This document shows, in pieces, positions 9,865 through 20,100 of a stretch of 64,000 bases of DNA. The notes under the pieces were generated by a model that was not told where the DNA came from, searched no databases, and saw only the letters and a program-made list of their open reading frames with translations. A program made the translations under genes and the position numbers. The DNA is from Myxococcus qinghaiensis (GTDB taxonomy: Bacteria; Myxococcota; Myxococcia; Myxococcales; Myxococcaceae), in the NCBI RefSeq assembly GCF_024198215.1, contig NZ_JAKCFA010000001.1:613949-677948 (forward strand), given 5' to 3'. Positions within the stretch are counted from its first letter, which is position 1, and each line of letters starts with the position of its first letter.

Positions 9865-11034
9865 CTATGGCGAGGGGGGATTCTTCTGCTTCAGGTCGCG
9901 CCCCGCGCCCCCGGTGCCCTGCTGGCTGCCCGTACCGGGTGTGGCGGCGTAGAGATTGTCCCCCAGCGAGTTGACGACCTGGCTGATGGCCCGCTGTGAG
10001 CGCACGCTGTTGCCCGCCTTGTCGAGCGGCGGCGAGAAGGCGGCGATGGCGTAGCGGCCGGGCACGACGGCGACGATGCCTCCGCCCACGCCGCTCTTGG
10101 CGGGGACGCCCGCCTGATAGAGCCACTCACCCGTGTTCTCGTAGAGGCCGTTGGTGGCCATCAGCGCGAGCGTGCGGCGCGCCGTGTCCGGGCTGATGAC
10201 CTTCTTGCCGGTGATGGGGTTGATGCCGCCGTTGGCCAGCGTGGCGCCCATGGTGGCGAGCTGCAGGGCCGTGACGTTGACCGAACACTGGCGCGTGTAG
10301 AGGTCGAGCGCCTGCTCCCGAGGGGAGCCCAGCACCTTGTACGAGTCCAGCAGCGCGGAGATGGACTGGTTGCGCGTGTTGGTCGCCGTCTCCGACTTGT
10401 AGACCTCGTCATTCACCGGGAGGTCCGCGCCCGCGAAGTCGTTGAAGTTGTCGCTGATCTTCTTCCAGCGAGCCTCGGCCGTCGCCGCCGGAATCATGCT
10501 CACGGTGGTGATGGCGCCCGCGTTGACCAGCGGATTGCCGGCGCGGTGGTCCTCGTTCATCTCAATCGCGACGATGGAGTTGAAGGGCTGCCCGGTGGCA
10601 TCCACGCCAATCTTGTCCTCGACCTTCCTGGCGCCCACCTCTTCCATCAGCCGAGCCAGGGTGAAGGGCTTGGAGAGAGATTCGATGGGGAAGGCGGAGG
10701 AGGCATCGCCCACCGTGTAGACCTTCCCTTCCACGGTGACGAGCGCGAGCCCGAAGAGGTTGGGATTCACCGTGGCGAGGTACGGGATGTAGTCCGCGTT
10801 CTTGCCTTCCTTGGTGCCTCGGAACTGCTGGTGGGCCTTTTGGAGTGCCTGCTGAATCTCCGCCTCCGTCGGCATGGCCTCGTCTCCCGGGGAGGGGCGG
10901 GCGGCCGAAGTCGCGGCGCTCGACGGCTTCGTGGCCGGCTTGGGGTCGTCGCCGAGCGCGAGGCCGGGAGCGGCGAGTGCCAGGAGGCACGTGGGGAGCA
11001 ACCAGCTTCTACGAACATGGTGTGCGAGCTTCAT
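9865..11034 (-). CDS. glsA: Glutaminase A, exported form
   Basis: 389 residues. Hydrolyses L-glutamine to glutamate and ammonia. Serine-dependent glutaminase signatures are present: the Ser-x-x-Lys catalytic motif as ESLSKPF (S119, K122), the GNPLVNAGA block, the QLATMGATLANGG segment and SGVGGGIVAVVPG. The start at ATG 11034 is chosen because GGGAGGAG is spaced 5 nt before it, and it yields a signal peptide (basic start, hydrophobic core, cleavage near LALG). Export is unusual among glutaminases, most of which are cytoplasmic, and suggests a periplasmic or secreted enzyme. A low-complexity Ala/Pro/Ser linker (30-52) joins signal and catalytic domain. It is divergent from an Orn/Lys/Arg decarboxylase gene. 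Confidence 0.93.
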   Translation of the reverse strand: MKLAHHVRRSWLLPTCLLALAAPGLALGDDPKPATKPSSAATSAARPSPGDEAMPTEAEIQQALQKAHQQFRGTKEGKNADYIPYLATVNPNLFGLALVTVEGKVYTVGDASSAFPIESLSKPFTLARLMEEVGARKVEDKIGVDATGQPFNSIVAIEMNEDHRAGNPLVNAGAITTVSMIPAATAEARWKKISDNFNDFAGADLPVNDEVYKSETATNTRNQSISALLDSYKVLGSPREQALDLYTRQCSVNVTALQLATMGATLANGGINPITGKKVISPDTARRTLALMATNGLYENTGEWLYQAGVPAKSGVGGGIVAVVPGRYAIAAFSPPLDKAGNSVRSQRAISQVVNSLGDNLYAATPGTGSQQGTGGAGRDLKQKNPPSP

Positions 11035-11295
11035 GTCATCTCCTCCCAAGGACGAGGGCGCTCACGAGCGGACACAAGGCGCCCGGCTTCGGTGGTTGAG
11101 GAGTGAGGACTCGGAGGTCCCGAGGCAATGACGAGAGCGCCCGAGCAGGAGAGCCCCCGCGCCCATGAGGCCTCGCGTGAGGCCCTGGCCCCTCCCCGCC
11201 GTCCGGGGTTGGCCCTGGGCGTGTGACGGCTACCTTGTCCGACGTCGTGTCGCACGGCGCACCGCCAGTGCTCGTCGACGAAAGGATGGAGAGCC
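11035..11295. other. Divergent promoter region between glsA and the decarboxylase
   Basis: 261 bp with no credible gene. It must hold both promoters. I could not find a -35/-10 pair I would defend. The glsA Shine-Dalgarno is at the left edge and GGATGGAGAG precedes the decarboxylase ATG on the right. Confidence 0.6.
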
Positions 11296-14118
11296 ATGGC
11301 GGAGCCCATGACCTCGCTGGAGTCTGGTGTCCAAGCACATCTGCTGTCCGCGGTCTTGAATCCGGAGCAGGTCCGTCTGGACGTGTGGAACCGGCTTCGA
11401 GAGGAGATGAGCCGACTGGAGGCGCGTCACGCGGCGGGGAAGGTAGAGCCCGAGCACATGGAGCAGACGCTGTCGCTCTTCGCGGAGGTGCACCCCATCG
11501 AGCGGCTCTTCGTGTTCCCAGGCGAGGCGCGACTCTTGCGCCTGGCGGAGATGGCGCGCCGGCATGACATCGAGGAGCTGGCCGAAGAGGTGCGCCACCT
11601 GGTGGGGCTCTTGAGCATGCACCGCGACCGGGCCTGTCTGCTGTCGGAAGCGGATGGACCGCGCGCCTCCGGGGCCATCGGGGAGGTGGGGCCGGAGGGC
11701 TCGCATTACTTCACCACGCTGGTGGTGGATGACATGGCGCCGGAGGACTTCGCGCGCGTTCGTCACGGCATGGTGGAGGCGCAGCGCGGTGAGAAGCAGT
11801 TCCTCTACGAGATGCTCCAGGTCCGCTCGGTGGAGGATGCGCTGGTGGCGGTGCTCGTCAATGACGACGTGCAGGTCTGCGTGGTGCGGCAGGACCTGCC
11901 GCTGCGCTCGCGCTCGCCGGTGAAGCAGCTGCGCTCCACGCTGGAGCCCATCCTCGCGGAGGCCGAGAAGCGGGGAGAGGAGGCGGGCGTCGTGGTGGCG
12001 CGCTGGGTGCGGCGGCTGCGCCCGCACCTCAATCTCTATCTCGTCACGGACGAGTCGCTGGTGGGGCGGGAGCTGCACACCGAGCGCCTCTTCGACCGCG
12101 TCTTCTACCGGTACGAGTCCCCGACCGAGCTGAACGTCACCGTGGTGGACGGCGTGCGAGAGCGGTACCGGACGCCGTTCTTCGATGCGCTCAAGCACTA
12201 CGCCTCGCGGCCCATCGGCAACTTCCACGCGCTGCCGATTGCCCGGGGACACTCCGTCTTCAATTCGCGGTGGCTGCGGGACATGGGGGAGTTCTACGGC
12301 CCCAACCTCTTCATGGCGGAGTCGTCGTCCACCGCGGGGGGGCTGGACTCGCTGCTGGAGCCGAAGGGCTCCATCAAGGAAGCGCAGGAGAAGGCGGCGC
12401 AGACGTTCGGCGCGCAGCGCACCTTCTTCGTCACCAACGGCACGTCGACGGCGAACAAGATTGTCCACCAGACGTTGCTGGAGCCGGGCGACGTGGTGCT
12501 CATCGACCGCAACTGCCACAAGTCCCACCACTACGGGCTGGTGCTGGCGGGGGCGCATCCGTTGTACCTGGATGCGTATCCGGTGCGCGAGTACGCGATG
12601 TACGGCGGCGTGGCGCTCAGCACGCTGAAGGCGAAGCTGCTGGAGCTGAAGTCGGCGGGGCGGTTGGACAAGGTGAAGCTGGTGGTGTTGACCAACTGCA
12701 CGTTCGACGGGCTCGTGTATCACCCGGAGCGGGTGATGGAGGAGCTGCTGGCCATCAAGCCGGACCTGTCGTTCCTCTGGGATGAGGCGTGGTTCGCGTA
12801 CGCCACGTTCATGCCACTGGCGCGGCAGCGCACGGCGATGACGGCGGCGAAGCGGTTGGCGGAGCGGCTGCGCAGCAAGGCCTACCGTGAGGAGTACCGC
12901 GCGTGGCGAGCGCGCCGGGGGGACGTGGACCCGGCGTCGGGGGGGCGAGCGCTCGAGGACCGGCTGATGGCGGACCCGGACAAGGTGCGGGTGCGCGTGT
13001 ACGCGACGCAGTCCACGCACAAGTCACTGTCCGCGTTCCGGCAGGGGTCCATGCTGCATGTCTGGGATGAGGACTTCGAGCGGCGCGCGGCGGCGCCTCT
13101 CAAGGAGGCGTACTTCACGCACCTCACGACCTCGCCCAACCATCAAATCGTGGCGTCGTTGGACCTGGCGCGGCGGCAGGTGGACCTGGAGGGCTTCGCG
13201 ATGGTGAAGGAGGCGTACCAGCTCGCGATGCGGATGCGGGAGCGTGTGCGGGAAGACCCGCTGCTGCACCGCTACCTGCGGATATTGGACGCGGAGCAGG
13301 TGGTGCCGGAGGTCTTCCGCAAGTCGGGGCTGAATCGGTATGTGGGTCCGGACTCGGCGGGGGTGGACGACATGACGCGGGCGTGGAGCCAGGACGAGTT
13401 CGTGCTGGACCCGACGCGACTGACGCTCTTCACGGCGCTGACGGGGCGCAACGGCTTCGAGTTCCGCAGCAAGGTGCTGATGGACCGGCTGGGCATCCAG
13501 GTGAACCACACGTCCATCAACACGGTGTTGATGAACGCGACGATTGGCGTCACGTGGGGCTCGCTGTCCTTCCTGTTGGATGGGCTGCGGCACGAGGTGG
13601 AGCGGCTGGAGTCGATGCTGTTCCAGGCGACGGAGGCGGAGCGTCGGCTGTTCGATGGGAAGGTGCGAGCCATCACCGAGGAGCTGCCGCCGCTGCCGGA
13701 CTTCAGTGGTTTCCATCCGGCGTTCCAGCCGTCGGGCGGAGTGGGGGAGGGCGATCTCCGGAGCGCGTTCTTCATGGCCTACCGCGAGGAGAACTGCGAG
13801 TACGTGACGTTGGCGGAAGCAAGCAAGGCGCTGGAGTCAGGGCGTCCGCTGGTGTCCACGCGCTTCGTGGTGCCGTATCCGCCGGGGTTCCCCATCCTGG
13901 TGCCGGGGCAGGAGGTGAGTCCCGGCATCGTGGAGTTCATGCGGAAGCTCGACGTGAAGGAGGTGCACGGCTACAGGCCGGAGCTGGGCTTGAGCATCTT
14001 CACGGAGTCGACGCTGGAGCGCGCGGCAAGCCAGGGCGGGCGTGAAGTGCCGGAGCCGAGGACACGTGGACCTCGGCCGGCGCCTGCTGGGAACGGGCCC
14101 GTGCCCGCGCCTCACTGA
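11296..14118 (+). CDS. Orn/Lys/Arg decarboxylase family, PLP-dependent
   Basis: 940 residues. An N-terminal region of about 265 residues contains a receiver-like wing domain and is followed by the large PLP fold-type I domain. The Schiff-base lysine is in STHKSLSAFRQGS (K576); other family blocks are SSSTAGGLDSLLEPKG, TFFVTNGTSTANK, WDEAWFAY and TGRNGFEF. It decarboxylates a basic amino acid to a polyamine or agmatine and consumes a proton. Which of ornithine, lysine or arginine is used is not clear from sequence. The usual length is 710-760 residues; the surplus is N-terminal plus a Pro-rich tail after about residue 905. GGAGAG precedes the ATG. The divergent neighbour is an exported glutaminase, which suggests acid or nitrogen stress (inference). 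Confidence 0.88.
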   Translation: MAEPMTSLESGVQAHLLSAVLNPEQVRLDVWNRLREEMSRLEARHAAGKVEPEHMEQTLSLFAEVHPIERLFVFPGEARLLRLAEMARRHDIEELAEEVRHLVGLLSMHRDRACLLSEADGPRASGAIGEVGPEGSHYFTTLVVDDMAPEDFARVRHGMVEAQRGEKQFLYEMLQVRSVEDALVAVLVNDDVQVCVVRQDLPLRSRSPVKQLRSTLEPILAEAEKRGEEAGVVVARWVRRLRPHLNLYLVTDESLVGRELHTERLFDRVFYRYESPTELNVTVVDGVRERYRTPFFDALKHYASRPIGNFHALPIARGHSVFNSRWLRDMGEFYGPNLFMAESSSTAGGLDSLLEPKGSIKEAQEKAAQTFGAQRTFFVTNGTSTANKIVHQTLLEPGDVVLIDRNCHKSHHYGLVLAGAHPLYLDAYPVREYAMYGGVALSTLKAKLLELKSAGRLDKVKLVVLTNCTFDGLVYHPERVMEELLAIKPDLSFLWDEAWFAYATFMPLARQRTAMTAAKRLAERLRSKAYREEYRAWRARRGDVDPASGGRALEDRLMADPDKVRVRVYATQSTHKSLSAFRQGSMLHVWDEDFERRAAAPLKEAYFTHLTTSPNHQIVASLDLARRQVDLEGFAMVKEAYQLAMRMRERVREDPLLHRYLRILDAEQVVPEVFRKSGLNRYVGPDSAGVDDMTRAWSQDEFVLDPTRLTLFTALTGRNGFEFRSKVLMDRLGIQVNHTSINTVLMNATIGVTWGSLSFLLDGLRHEVERLESMLFQATEAERRLFDGKVRAITEELPPLPDFSGFHPAFQPSGGVGEGDLRSAFFMAYREENCEYVTLAEASKALESGRPLVSTRFVVPYPPGFPILVPGQEVSPGIVEFMRKLDVKEVHGYRPELGLSIFTESTLERAASQGGREVPEPRTRGPRPAPAGNGPVPAPH

Positions 14119-14131
14119 GCCGCTGGCTCAG
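14115..14131. terminator. Bidirectional hairpin between decarboxylase and sensor kinase
   Basis: CTGAGCC (14115-14121) and GGCTCAG (14125-14131) pair perfectly with a 3-nt loop. The stop codons of both convergent genes (TGA 14116-14118 and, on the minus strand, 14130-14128) lie inside the arms, so one element serves both. Confidence 0.5.
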
Positions 14132-17043
14132 GCGTGCCACGTGAGCGGGGTGTCCGCTCGATTCACCGCGGGGAGCGAGAAGTAGAACGTCGTGCCGAGG
14201 CCCGGGTGGCTCTCCACCCAGACGTGGCCACCATGGGCCTCGGTGATTCCCCTGACAATGGTGAGCCCCAGCCCCGCGCCTTCCTTGCGCCGGCTCCTCG
14301 CCTGCCAGAAGGGCTCGAAGAGGTGGGGCAGGTCCTCGGTCGGGATTCCCGAGCCGGTGTCCTTCACCGAGCACCGCACCATGTCCCCCCACGGCTCCGC
14401 GCACAGCGTGACGAGCCCACCCATGGGGGTGAACTTGAGCGCATTGCCTATCAGGTTCGAGAAGAGCTGGAGCACCCGGTCCCTGTCGACGAACATCGGC
14501 GGAACGTCGGGTGCGATATCGAGCTGGAGGTGGACGGACCTCGCGTCCGCGAGCGCGCGGTGTTGTTCCAACGCCTCCTGGAACAGGGCCTCCGTCGACT
14601 CCGGCCGTCGGTCCACCCTGAGCCCTCCGCCCTGCATCCGCGCCACGTCCAGCAGGTCCTCGATGAGCGTGGTGGCGCGGATGACCGCCTTCTGGATGGA
14701 GTTCAGCGGACGGGAGTCCGAGGCCCGCTCCGAAGGTGAGCGCTTCATCAGCGTCCCCGCGCTCAACGCGATGACGTTCAGCGGCGAGCGGAGGTCATGC
14801 GCCACGATTCGCAGCACCTCGTCCCGCAGATGCGTGGCCTCCTCGGACTGGGCATGCAGGCTGGCGTTGTCGATGGCGAGCGCCGCGCGACGCGCCACCT
14901 CTTCCACCAACGCCAGATCCCTGGGGCTGTAGCGACGCCCGGACTCGGACGTGGCCAGCGCGACCACGCCGAGCATGTGTCCCCGCGCGCTCAGCGGGAC
15001 GACGATGCACGACTGCGGCGCCAGCCGCGTCAACAGGTCCAGGTGGCGTGCCTCCTCGGCGGTGGTCTCCAACAACCTCAGCGGCACCTCTTCCAACAAG
15101 AGGGATTGACCCGTCTTGAAGACCTCCGCGAGGGCGTGCCCGCGTCGGAAGGCCGCCTGTGGATACCTGTCGAACAGCGTCTCCAGGAGCCTCGACTTCT
15201 CCGCCGAGGCCGCCAGGCACTCCCTGCGCAGCACCCGTCCGTTCTCGTCGAGCATGGCGATGAGGCAGAAATCCCCGAGCGCTGGCACGACGAGCCGCGA
15301 CACCGTGGAGAGTGTCGTCTGCGGGTCCAGCGAGCTGGCCAGCCGGGGGCCGGCCTCCGCGAGCAGCAGCCAGTCGCCCTCCAGTCGCTTGCGCTCGGAG
15401 ATGTCTTGAATCTGCGAGATGAAATGGAGCGGCCTGCCCCAGGAGTCATGGACGAGCGACGCCGTGAGCAGGACGTCCACCAGGGACCCCTGCTTGTGGA
15501 TGTATCGCTTCTCCAGTTGGTAGGTCGCCTGTTCCCCGTCGATCAGCTGCTTCACATGGAGCAGGTCCTTCTCCAAGTCGTCGGGGTAGGTGAGGTCCTG
15601 GAACGTCAGTCCGCCCAGCGCCTCTCGCGAATATCCGAGCATCTGGCACAGCGCTTCATTCACGTTCAGGAAACTCCCATCCAACCCCACCAGGGCCATG
15701 CCGATGGGCGCATGTTCGAACGCGGTGCGGAACAGCTCCTCGCGATTCCGCCGCCCCTCCTCCGCGCGCTCGCGAGCGCTGATGTCCCGCAGGATGACCA
15801 CGCGCTGCCGGGTCCCCTCCACACAGACGTCGGCGAGAGTGGCCTCCGCCGAGAACACCTCCCCGCCCTTGCGAAGCCCGAGCAGACGACGATGCTCCTC
15901 GCGGGTGCCCATGCTCGTGCCCAGAGGCTCCTTCAGGAGCTGGCTCATGGGCTGCCCCAGGGCCTCGTTCGCGGTGTAACCGAAGATCTGCTCCGCGCCG
16001 GTGTTGAACAAGGAGATGCGCTGGTTCGCGTCGATGGTGATGATGGCATCCGCCGCGTTGTTGACGATGCCGGAGAAGCGGGCCTCGGAGTCGCGCAGGG
16101 ACCTCTCGACCTCGCGCTGACTCGCGTCCAGCCGCGACAGGGAATGGGCGTTGCGCGCCAGGATGGTCAGGAACGCGGCCACCGTGACGAGCGCGAACAC
16201 GGAGGTCCCGAAGGGAGCGTCGCGGAGCCCCAGCCGCTCACTGAGCAGGTGCAGTCCCCAGACGAGCAGCGGGATGAGGATGGTCGCCGGCAGCAGCCTG
16301 CGCGCCATGAGCCCGCCCGCGTCATCGCGCAGCAGCACGCCCACCAGTCCGCGCCTGGGATGGACGCAGAGCACGCCGAGCGACAGCAGCAGGAGCACCA
16401 GCGCCGTGTGCAGCGCCATGGGCAGATAAGGCCCTAACATCGTGAGCCCTGGCGGAGGCTCGCGGGAGACTTCTTCCAGGTACGCGTAGCCGATGAGCGC
16501 CTGCGCGGCGATGACGGCGACGAACAGCGCCAGGAGCCGGGCGGGGTGCCATTCCCTGCGCGTCATGACGTGGAGCAGCAGCAAGGCCAGGCCCAGGAAA
16601 CATAGACTCAACGCTGTCAGGGGAGACGGCCGGCCTGGCAGGTCAGGTGACATCTCGAGCACGGTCCGCTCGAAGAAGAGCAGGTCGATGCCCAGGGCCC
16701 TTCGCGTCAGGTACTCGAAGAGAATCATCCCTCCGACCAGGAGGACGAGCAGCGCCAGGGCTTGTCCGGCCAGCCGCCTGCGTCGGCTCATCGGCTGTCT
16801 GTGCAGCAGCCACAGCGACACGCTGGTGGCGAGCAGGCCCAGCGCGGTGATGGGCATCATCGGTCCGGCACCAGGCATGGCCACCACGCGGGTGAGCCGC
16901 ACGCTACCGAGCGCCCAGCCAGCGAGTGCCGCGGTCGTCACCAGGACGGCCAGCAGACACACGGCGGGAACCAGCCAGTCGAGCACCTTTTCGAGCGGGT
17001 GCAGGGTGGCGTTGGGGCGCGCTGCCGTCATGGGAGCTTCCAT
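14128..17043 (-). CDS. Membrane sensor histidine kinase with two PAS domains and a GAF domain
   Basis: 971 residues. About eight hydrophobic segments fill the first 300 residues. They are followed by PAS domain 1 (about 315-440), PAS domain 2 (445-560), a GAF domain (575-735), HisKA with phospho-acceptor His in RIVAHDLRSPLN, and HATPase with N box NLIGNALKF, G1 DTGSGI and G2 GAGLGLTI. All catalytic motifs are intact, so it is an active histidine kinase in the inner membrane. No response regulator is adjacent, so it is an orphan. ATG 17043 is used; an in-frame ATG at 17031 has a slightly better upstream GGAAG and is an alternative. The input signal is unknown. Confidence 0.92.
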   Translation of the reverse strand: MEAPMTAARPNATLHPLEKVLDWLVPAVCLLAVLVTTAALAGWALGSVRLTRVVAMPGAGPMMPITALGLLATSVSLWLLHRQPMSRRRRLAGQALALLVLLVGGMILFEYLTRRALGIDLLFFERTVLEMSPDLPGRPSPLTALSLCFLGLALLLLHVMTRREWHPARLLALFVAVIAAQALIGYAYLEEVSREPPPGLTMLGPYLPMALHTALVLLLLSLGVLCVHPRRGLVGVLLRDDAGGLMARRLLPATILIPLLVWGLHLLSERLGLRDAPFGTSVFALVTVAAFLTILARNAHSLSRLDASQREVERSLRDSEARFSGIVNNAADAIITIDANQRISLFNTGAEQIFGYTANEALGQPMSQLLKEPLGTSMGTREEHRRLLGLRKGGEVFSAEATLADVCVEGTRQRVVILRDISARERAEEGRRNREELFRTAFEHAPIGMALVGLDGSFLNVNEALCQMLGYSREALGGLTFQDLTYPDDLEKDLLHVKQLIDGEQATYQLEKRYIHKQGSLVDVLLTASLVHDSWGRPLHFISQIQDISERKRLEGDWLLLAEAGPRLASSLDPQTTLSTVSRLVVPALGDFCLIAMLDENGRVLRRECLAASAEKSRLLETLFDRYPQAAFRRGHALAEVFKTGQSLLLEEVPLRLLETTAEEARHLDLLTRLAPQSCIVVPLSARGHMLGVVALATSESGRRYSPRDLALVEEVARRAALAIDNASLHAQSEEATHLRDEVLRIVAHDLRSPLNVIALSAGTLMKRSPSERASDSRPLNSIQKAVIRATTLIEDLLDVARMQGGGLRVDRRPESTEALFQEALEQHRALADARSVHLQLDIAPDVPPMFVDRDRVLQLFSNLIGNALKFTPMGGLVTLCAEPWGDMVRCSVKDTGSGIPTEDLPHLFEPFWQARSRRKEGAGLGLTIVRGITEAHGGHVWVESHPGLGTTFYFSLPAVNRADTPLTWHA

Positions 17044-17072
17044 CCAGGAAACTGGAGACTCCCTCTGACGAG

Positions 17073-17094
17073 GACCAGGGGCGCGTCCCCGGTC
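17073..17094 (-). terminator. Hairpin after the RND operon
   Basis: GACC-A-GGGG (17073-17081) pairs with CCCC-GGTC (17087-17094) with one bulged A and a 5-nt loop, 16 bp past the RND stop on the minus strand. No T tract follows. Confidence 0.35.
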
Positions 17095-17109
17095 GGTCCA
17101 CCGCCTGTC

Positions 17110-20100
17110 TCACCGTGTGCTCGACTCGGGTGGCTGCTCCTGGGAGTGGGCGTCCCAGCGAATCCAGCGCAGGTCCCTCACGAAGAGGGTGTAGAGGACG
17201 GGGACGAGCAGCAGCGTCAACACCGTGGCCACGGTGAGTCCGCCAATCTGCGCGTAGCACAGCGGTTGCCACAGCGGGCCGCCATGCAGCGCGAGCGGGA
17301 TGAGCCCCAACACGGTGGCGGCCACCGTCACCAGCACGGGCCGCAGTCGGTGCACGCCGGCGTCGAGCAGCGACTCGCGCAGGGACTCGCCGCGCTCATG
17401 CGCCTCTTCGATGTAGTCGAAGAGGACGATGATGTGACTGACGATGACGCCCATCAGGCTGATGATGCCCAGGAAGGCCATGAAGCTGAACGGCGCGCCC
17501 ATGATGACCAGGGAGACGAGCGCCGCCGCCGCGCCGAAGGGCAGGGCCGCGAAGACGACCAGCGGCTTGACGGCGTTCTTGAACTGGATGACGAGCATCA
17601 CGTAGATGGCGACGATGAGCATGCCCAGCACGACGACCATGCTGGCGAAGCTCTTCTTCTGCTCCTCGGCCTCGCCGCCAATCTCCAGCGTGTAGCCGAT
17701 GGGCAGGCTCTCCTGGAGCGCGTCGAGTCCGGGGCGCGCCGCCTTCATCACCTCCGACGGGAGGACGCCTTGCTGGGGGAAGGTGGCGACGGTGATGGTG
17801 CGGAACTGGTCGCGGCGGCGGATCTTCTCCGTCTGGAGCGAGTAGGTGAAGCGGGACACCTGTCGCAGCGGGACCTTCTGCGGCCCGGTGCGAGAGCTGA
17901 CGTAGAGGTTCTCGATGTCGCCGAGCTGGGCGCGCTCCTCCGCGCGGAGCCGGGCCACGATGTCGATTTGATGGATGCCCTCGCGAAGCTGACCCACCGT
18001 CATGCCATTCATGGCGACGGCGGAGGACGTGGCGACGTCCAGGTTGGTGACGCCAGCGAGGTTGGCGCGGTCCGAGTCCACCTCCAGCTTCACGGAGAAC
18101 GTGTCGCTGCCCCAGTCATCCCGGGTGCGTGCCGTCCCTGGGACGGCGCGGAAGAGGGCCTTGGCGCGCTCGGCGAGGGAGCGGAGCAGGGAGATGTCCT
18201 CGCCGGAGATGCGGATGGACACGGGGATGCCCACGGGCTTGCCGGTCTCCAGCTCTCGCACGTCGATGCGCGCCCCCGCGATTCGCCGCGACAAGGCCTC
18301 CTGGAACAGCGGCACCAGCAGGCGGGTGTCCTCCTTGTCTCGGACCTGGACGACGAGCTGCGCGTAGTTGAATTGCTGAAGCTCCGGCGCCACGGAGAAC
18401 CAGAAGCGCGGGCCGCCACCTCCGATGAACTCCGTCACTGACTCGAGAATCTCGTGGGGCTTGTCGTCGCCCTTCGCGTGCGCCTTGCCGTAGTCCGCCG
18501 CCACCTCCTGGAGGATGCGCGTGGCCTCGCGGGCCGTGTCTCGCGTCGCGGTGAGGGTGGCGTCCTCGGGCAGCCAGACGTCCACATAGGACAGGTACGA
18601 CAGGTCCTTGGGGAAGAAGGCGGACCTGACGCGGGTGCCCACCAACGCCCCCGCGATGAGGATGACCAGGGAGACGCCGACGACGAGGAGCCGGTGGTCG
18701 ACGGCCCAGCCCACGACGCGTTGGTAGCGCCGGGCGAAGCTCCGAGGGCTCTGCTGGTCAATGGGCACCTCCGCGTGCTCGTGCGCGCGGAGGATGGTGG
18801 AGCCCAGCAGCGGGATGAACGTCATGGAGACGATGCGCGAGGCGACCAGGGACAGGGTGAGGACGATGGGCAGCGTGCGGATGAACCGGCCGGTGTCTCC
18901 TGGCAGCGAGAGGAAGGGCAGGTAGGCGGCGATGTTGGTGAGGGTGGCGAAGAGGATGGCCGTGGCCAGCTTCGTTGGCCCGAGCCACGCGGCGATGCGC
19001 GGCTTCCAGCCCATGGACAGCGAGCGCTTGATGGCATCGCTCGCGACGACGGGGTCGTCCACCAGCAGGCCCAGCGCGATGATGAGCGAGGCGATGGAGA
19101 TCTGCTGGAGGTCCACGCCGAACACGTGCATCAGCCCGAAGGTCATCGCCAGGGTGATGGGGATGGACAGGGCCAGCAGCAGGGCGGTGCGCCACTCCCA
19201 GAAGCCGATGAGCGCGACGAGGACGACGAGGAGGATGGCCTCGTAGAGCGACGACATGAACAGGTCGACGTTCTCCTTCACCTGGAGCGGCTGGTCCGAC
19301 GTGCGGCGGATGACGAGGTCCTCGGGGAGCAGCCGCTTGACGTGGGCCAGCTCCGCGTCGACCGCCTTCCCGAAGGAGTCGATCTGCTCTCCGGGCCGCA
19401 TGTTGACGGCCAGGGTGATGGCGCGGTTGCGGACGAAGTGGCCCTGGGCGTCGCGCGCGTCCAGGTAGTTCAGGAAGCGGGGCGGGCTCTGGTAGTCGCG
19501 GCGGATGTCCACCAGGTCTCGCAGGTACACCGGTGTCCCGCCGCTGGGCATGGCGAGGATGTCACCCAGCTGCGTCTCGCTGGTGAGCTCGCCGGACGGG
19601 TCGATGGTGATGCTCTTCCCGCCAATCTCCACGATGCCGCCGGGCGCGGTGATGTTGCGCGAGGAGATGAGGTTGGCCAGCCCCGACTGGTTGACGCCGT
19701 AGGAGGCGAGGCGCTCCTGGGAGTACTCGAGATAGATCTTCTCCGGCAGGACTCCCGTGCGCGTCACCTTGGAGACGACGGGCAGGCGCTGGAGGTGCCG
19801 CTGGAGGGTGTCGGTGAAGTCGTCGAGCTGCCGGTGGCTGTAGCGGTCTCCGGCGTTCTCCGTCAGGCGCGCCAGGGCCTCGTTCGGCGAGCGCACGACG
19901 ATGGGGCGCCACACGTCGGGATGCAGCTCGGAGAGGCTCAGGTGGTCCTGGGCGAACGCGCGCAGGTGCGCCAGCAGCTCGCCGTCGTCCAGTGACGTCG
20001 CCAGGTCCACGCCGATGAAGCCGGGGCTCTGGATGAGGCGGGCGTCATCCGTCTCTTCCAAGGTGTCGAAGAACCGACGCGCCTGCTCTCCCAGCCGCTG

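Noticed and set aside
18454..19995. A 513-codon open frame antisense to the RND pump
   Set aside because: Low-complexity Asp/Glu/Gly/Arg translation, no ribosome site; the minus-strand RND gene has full domain support.
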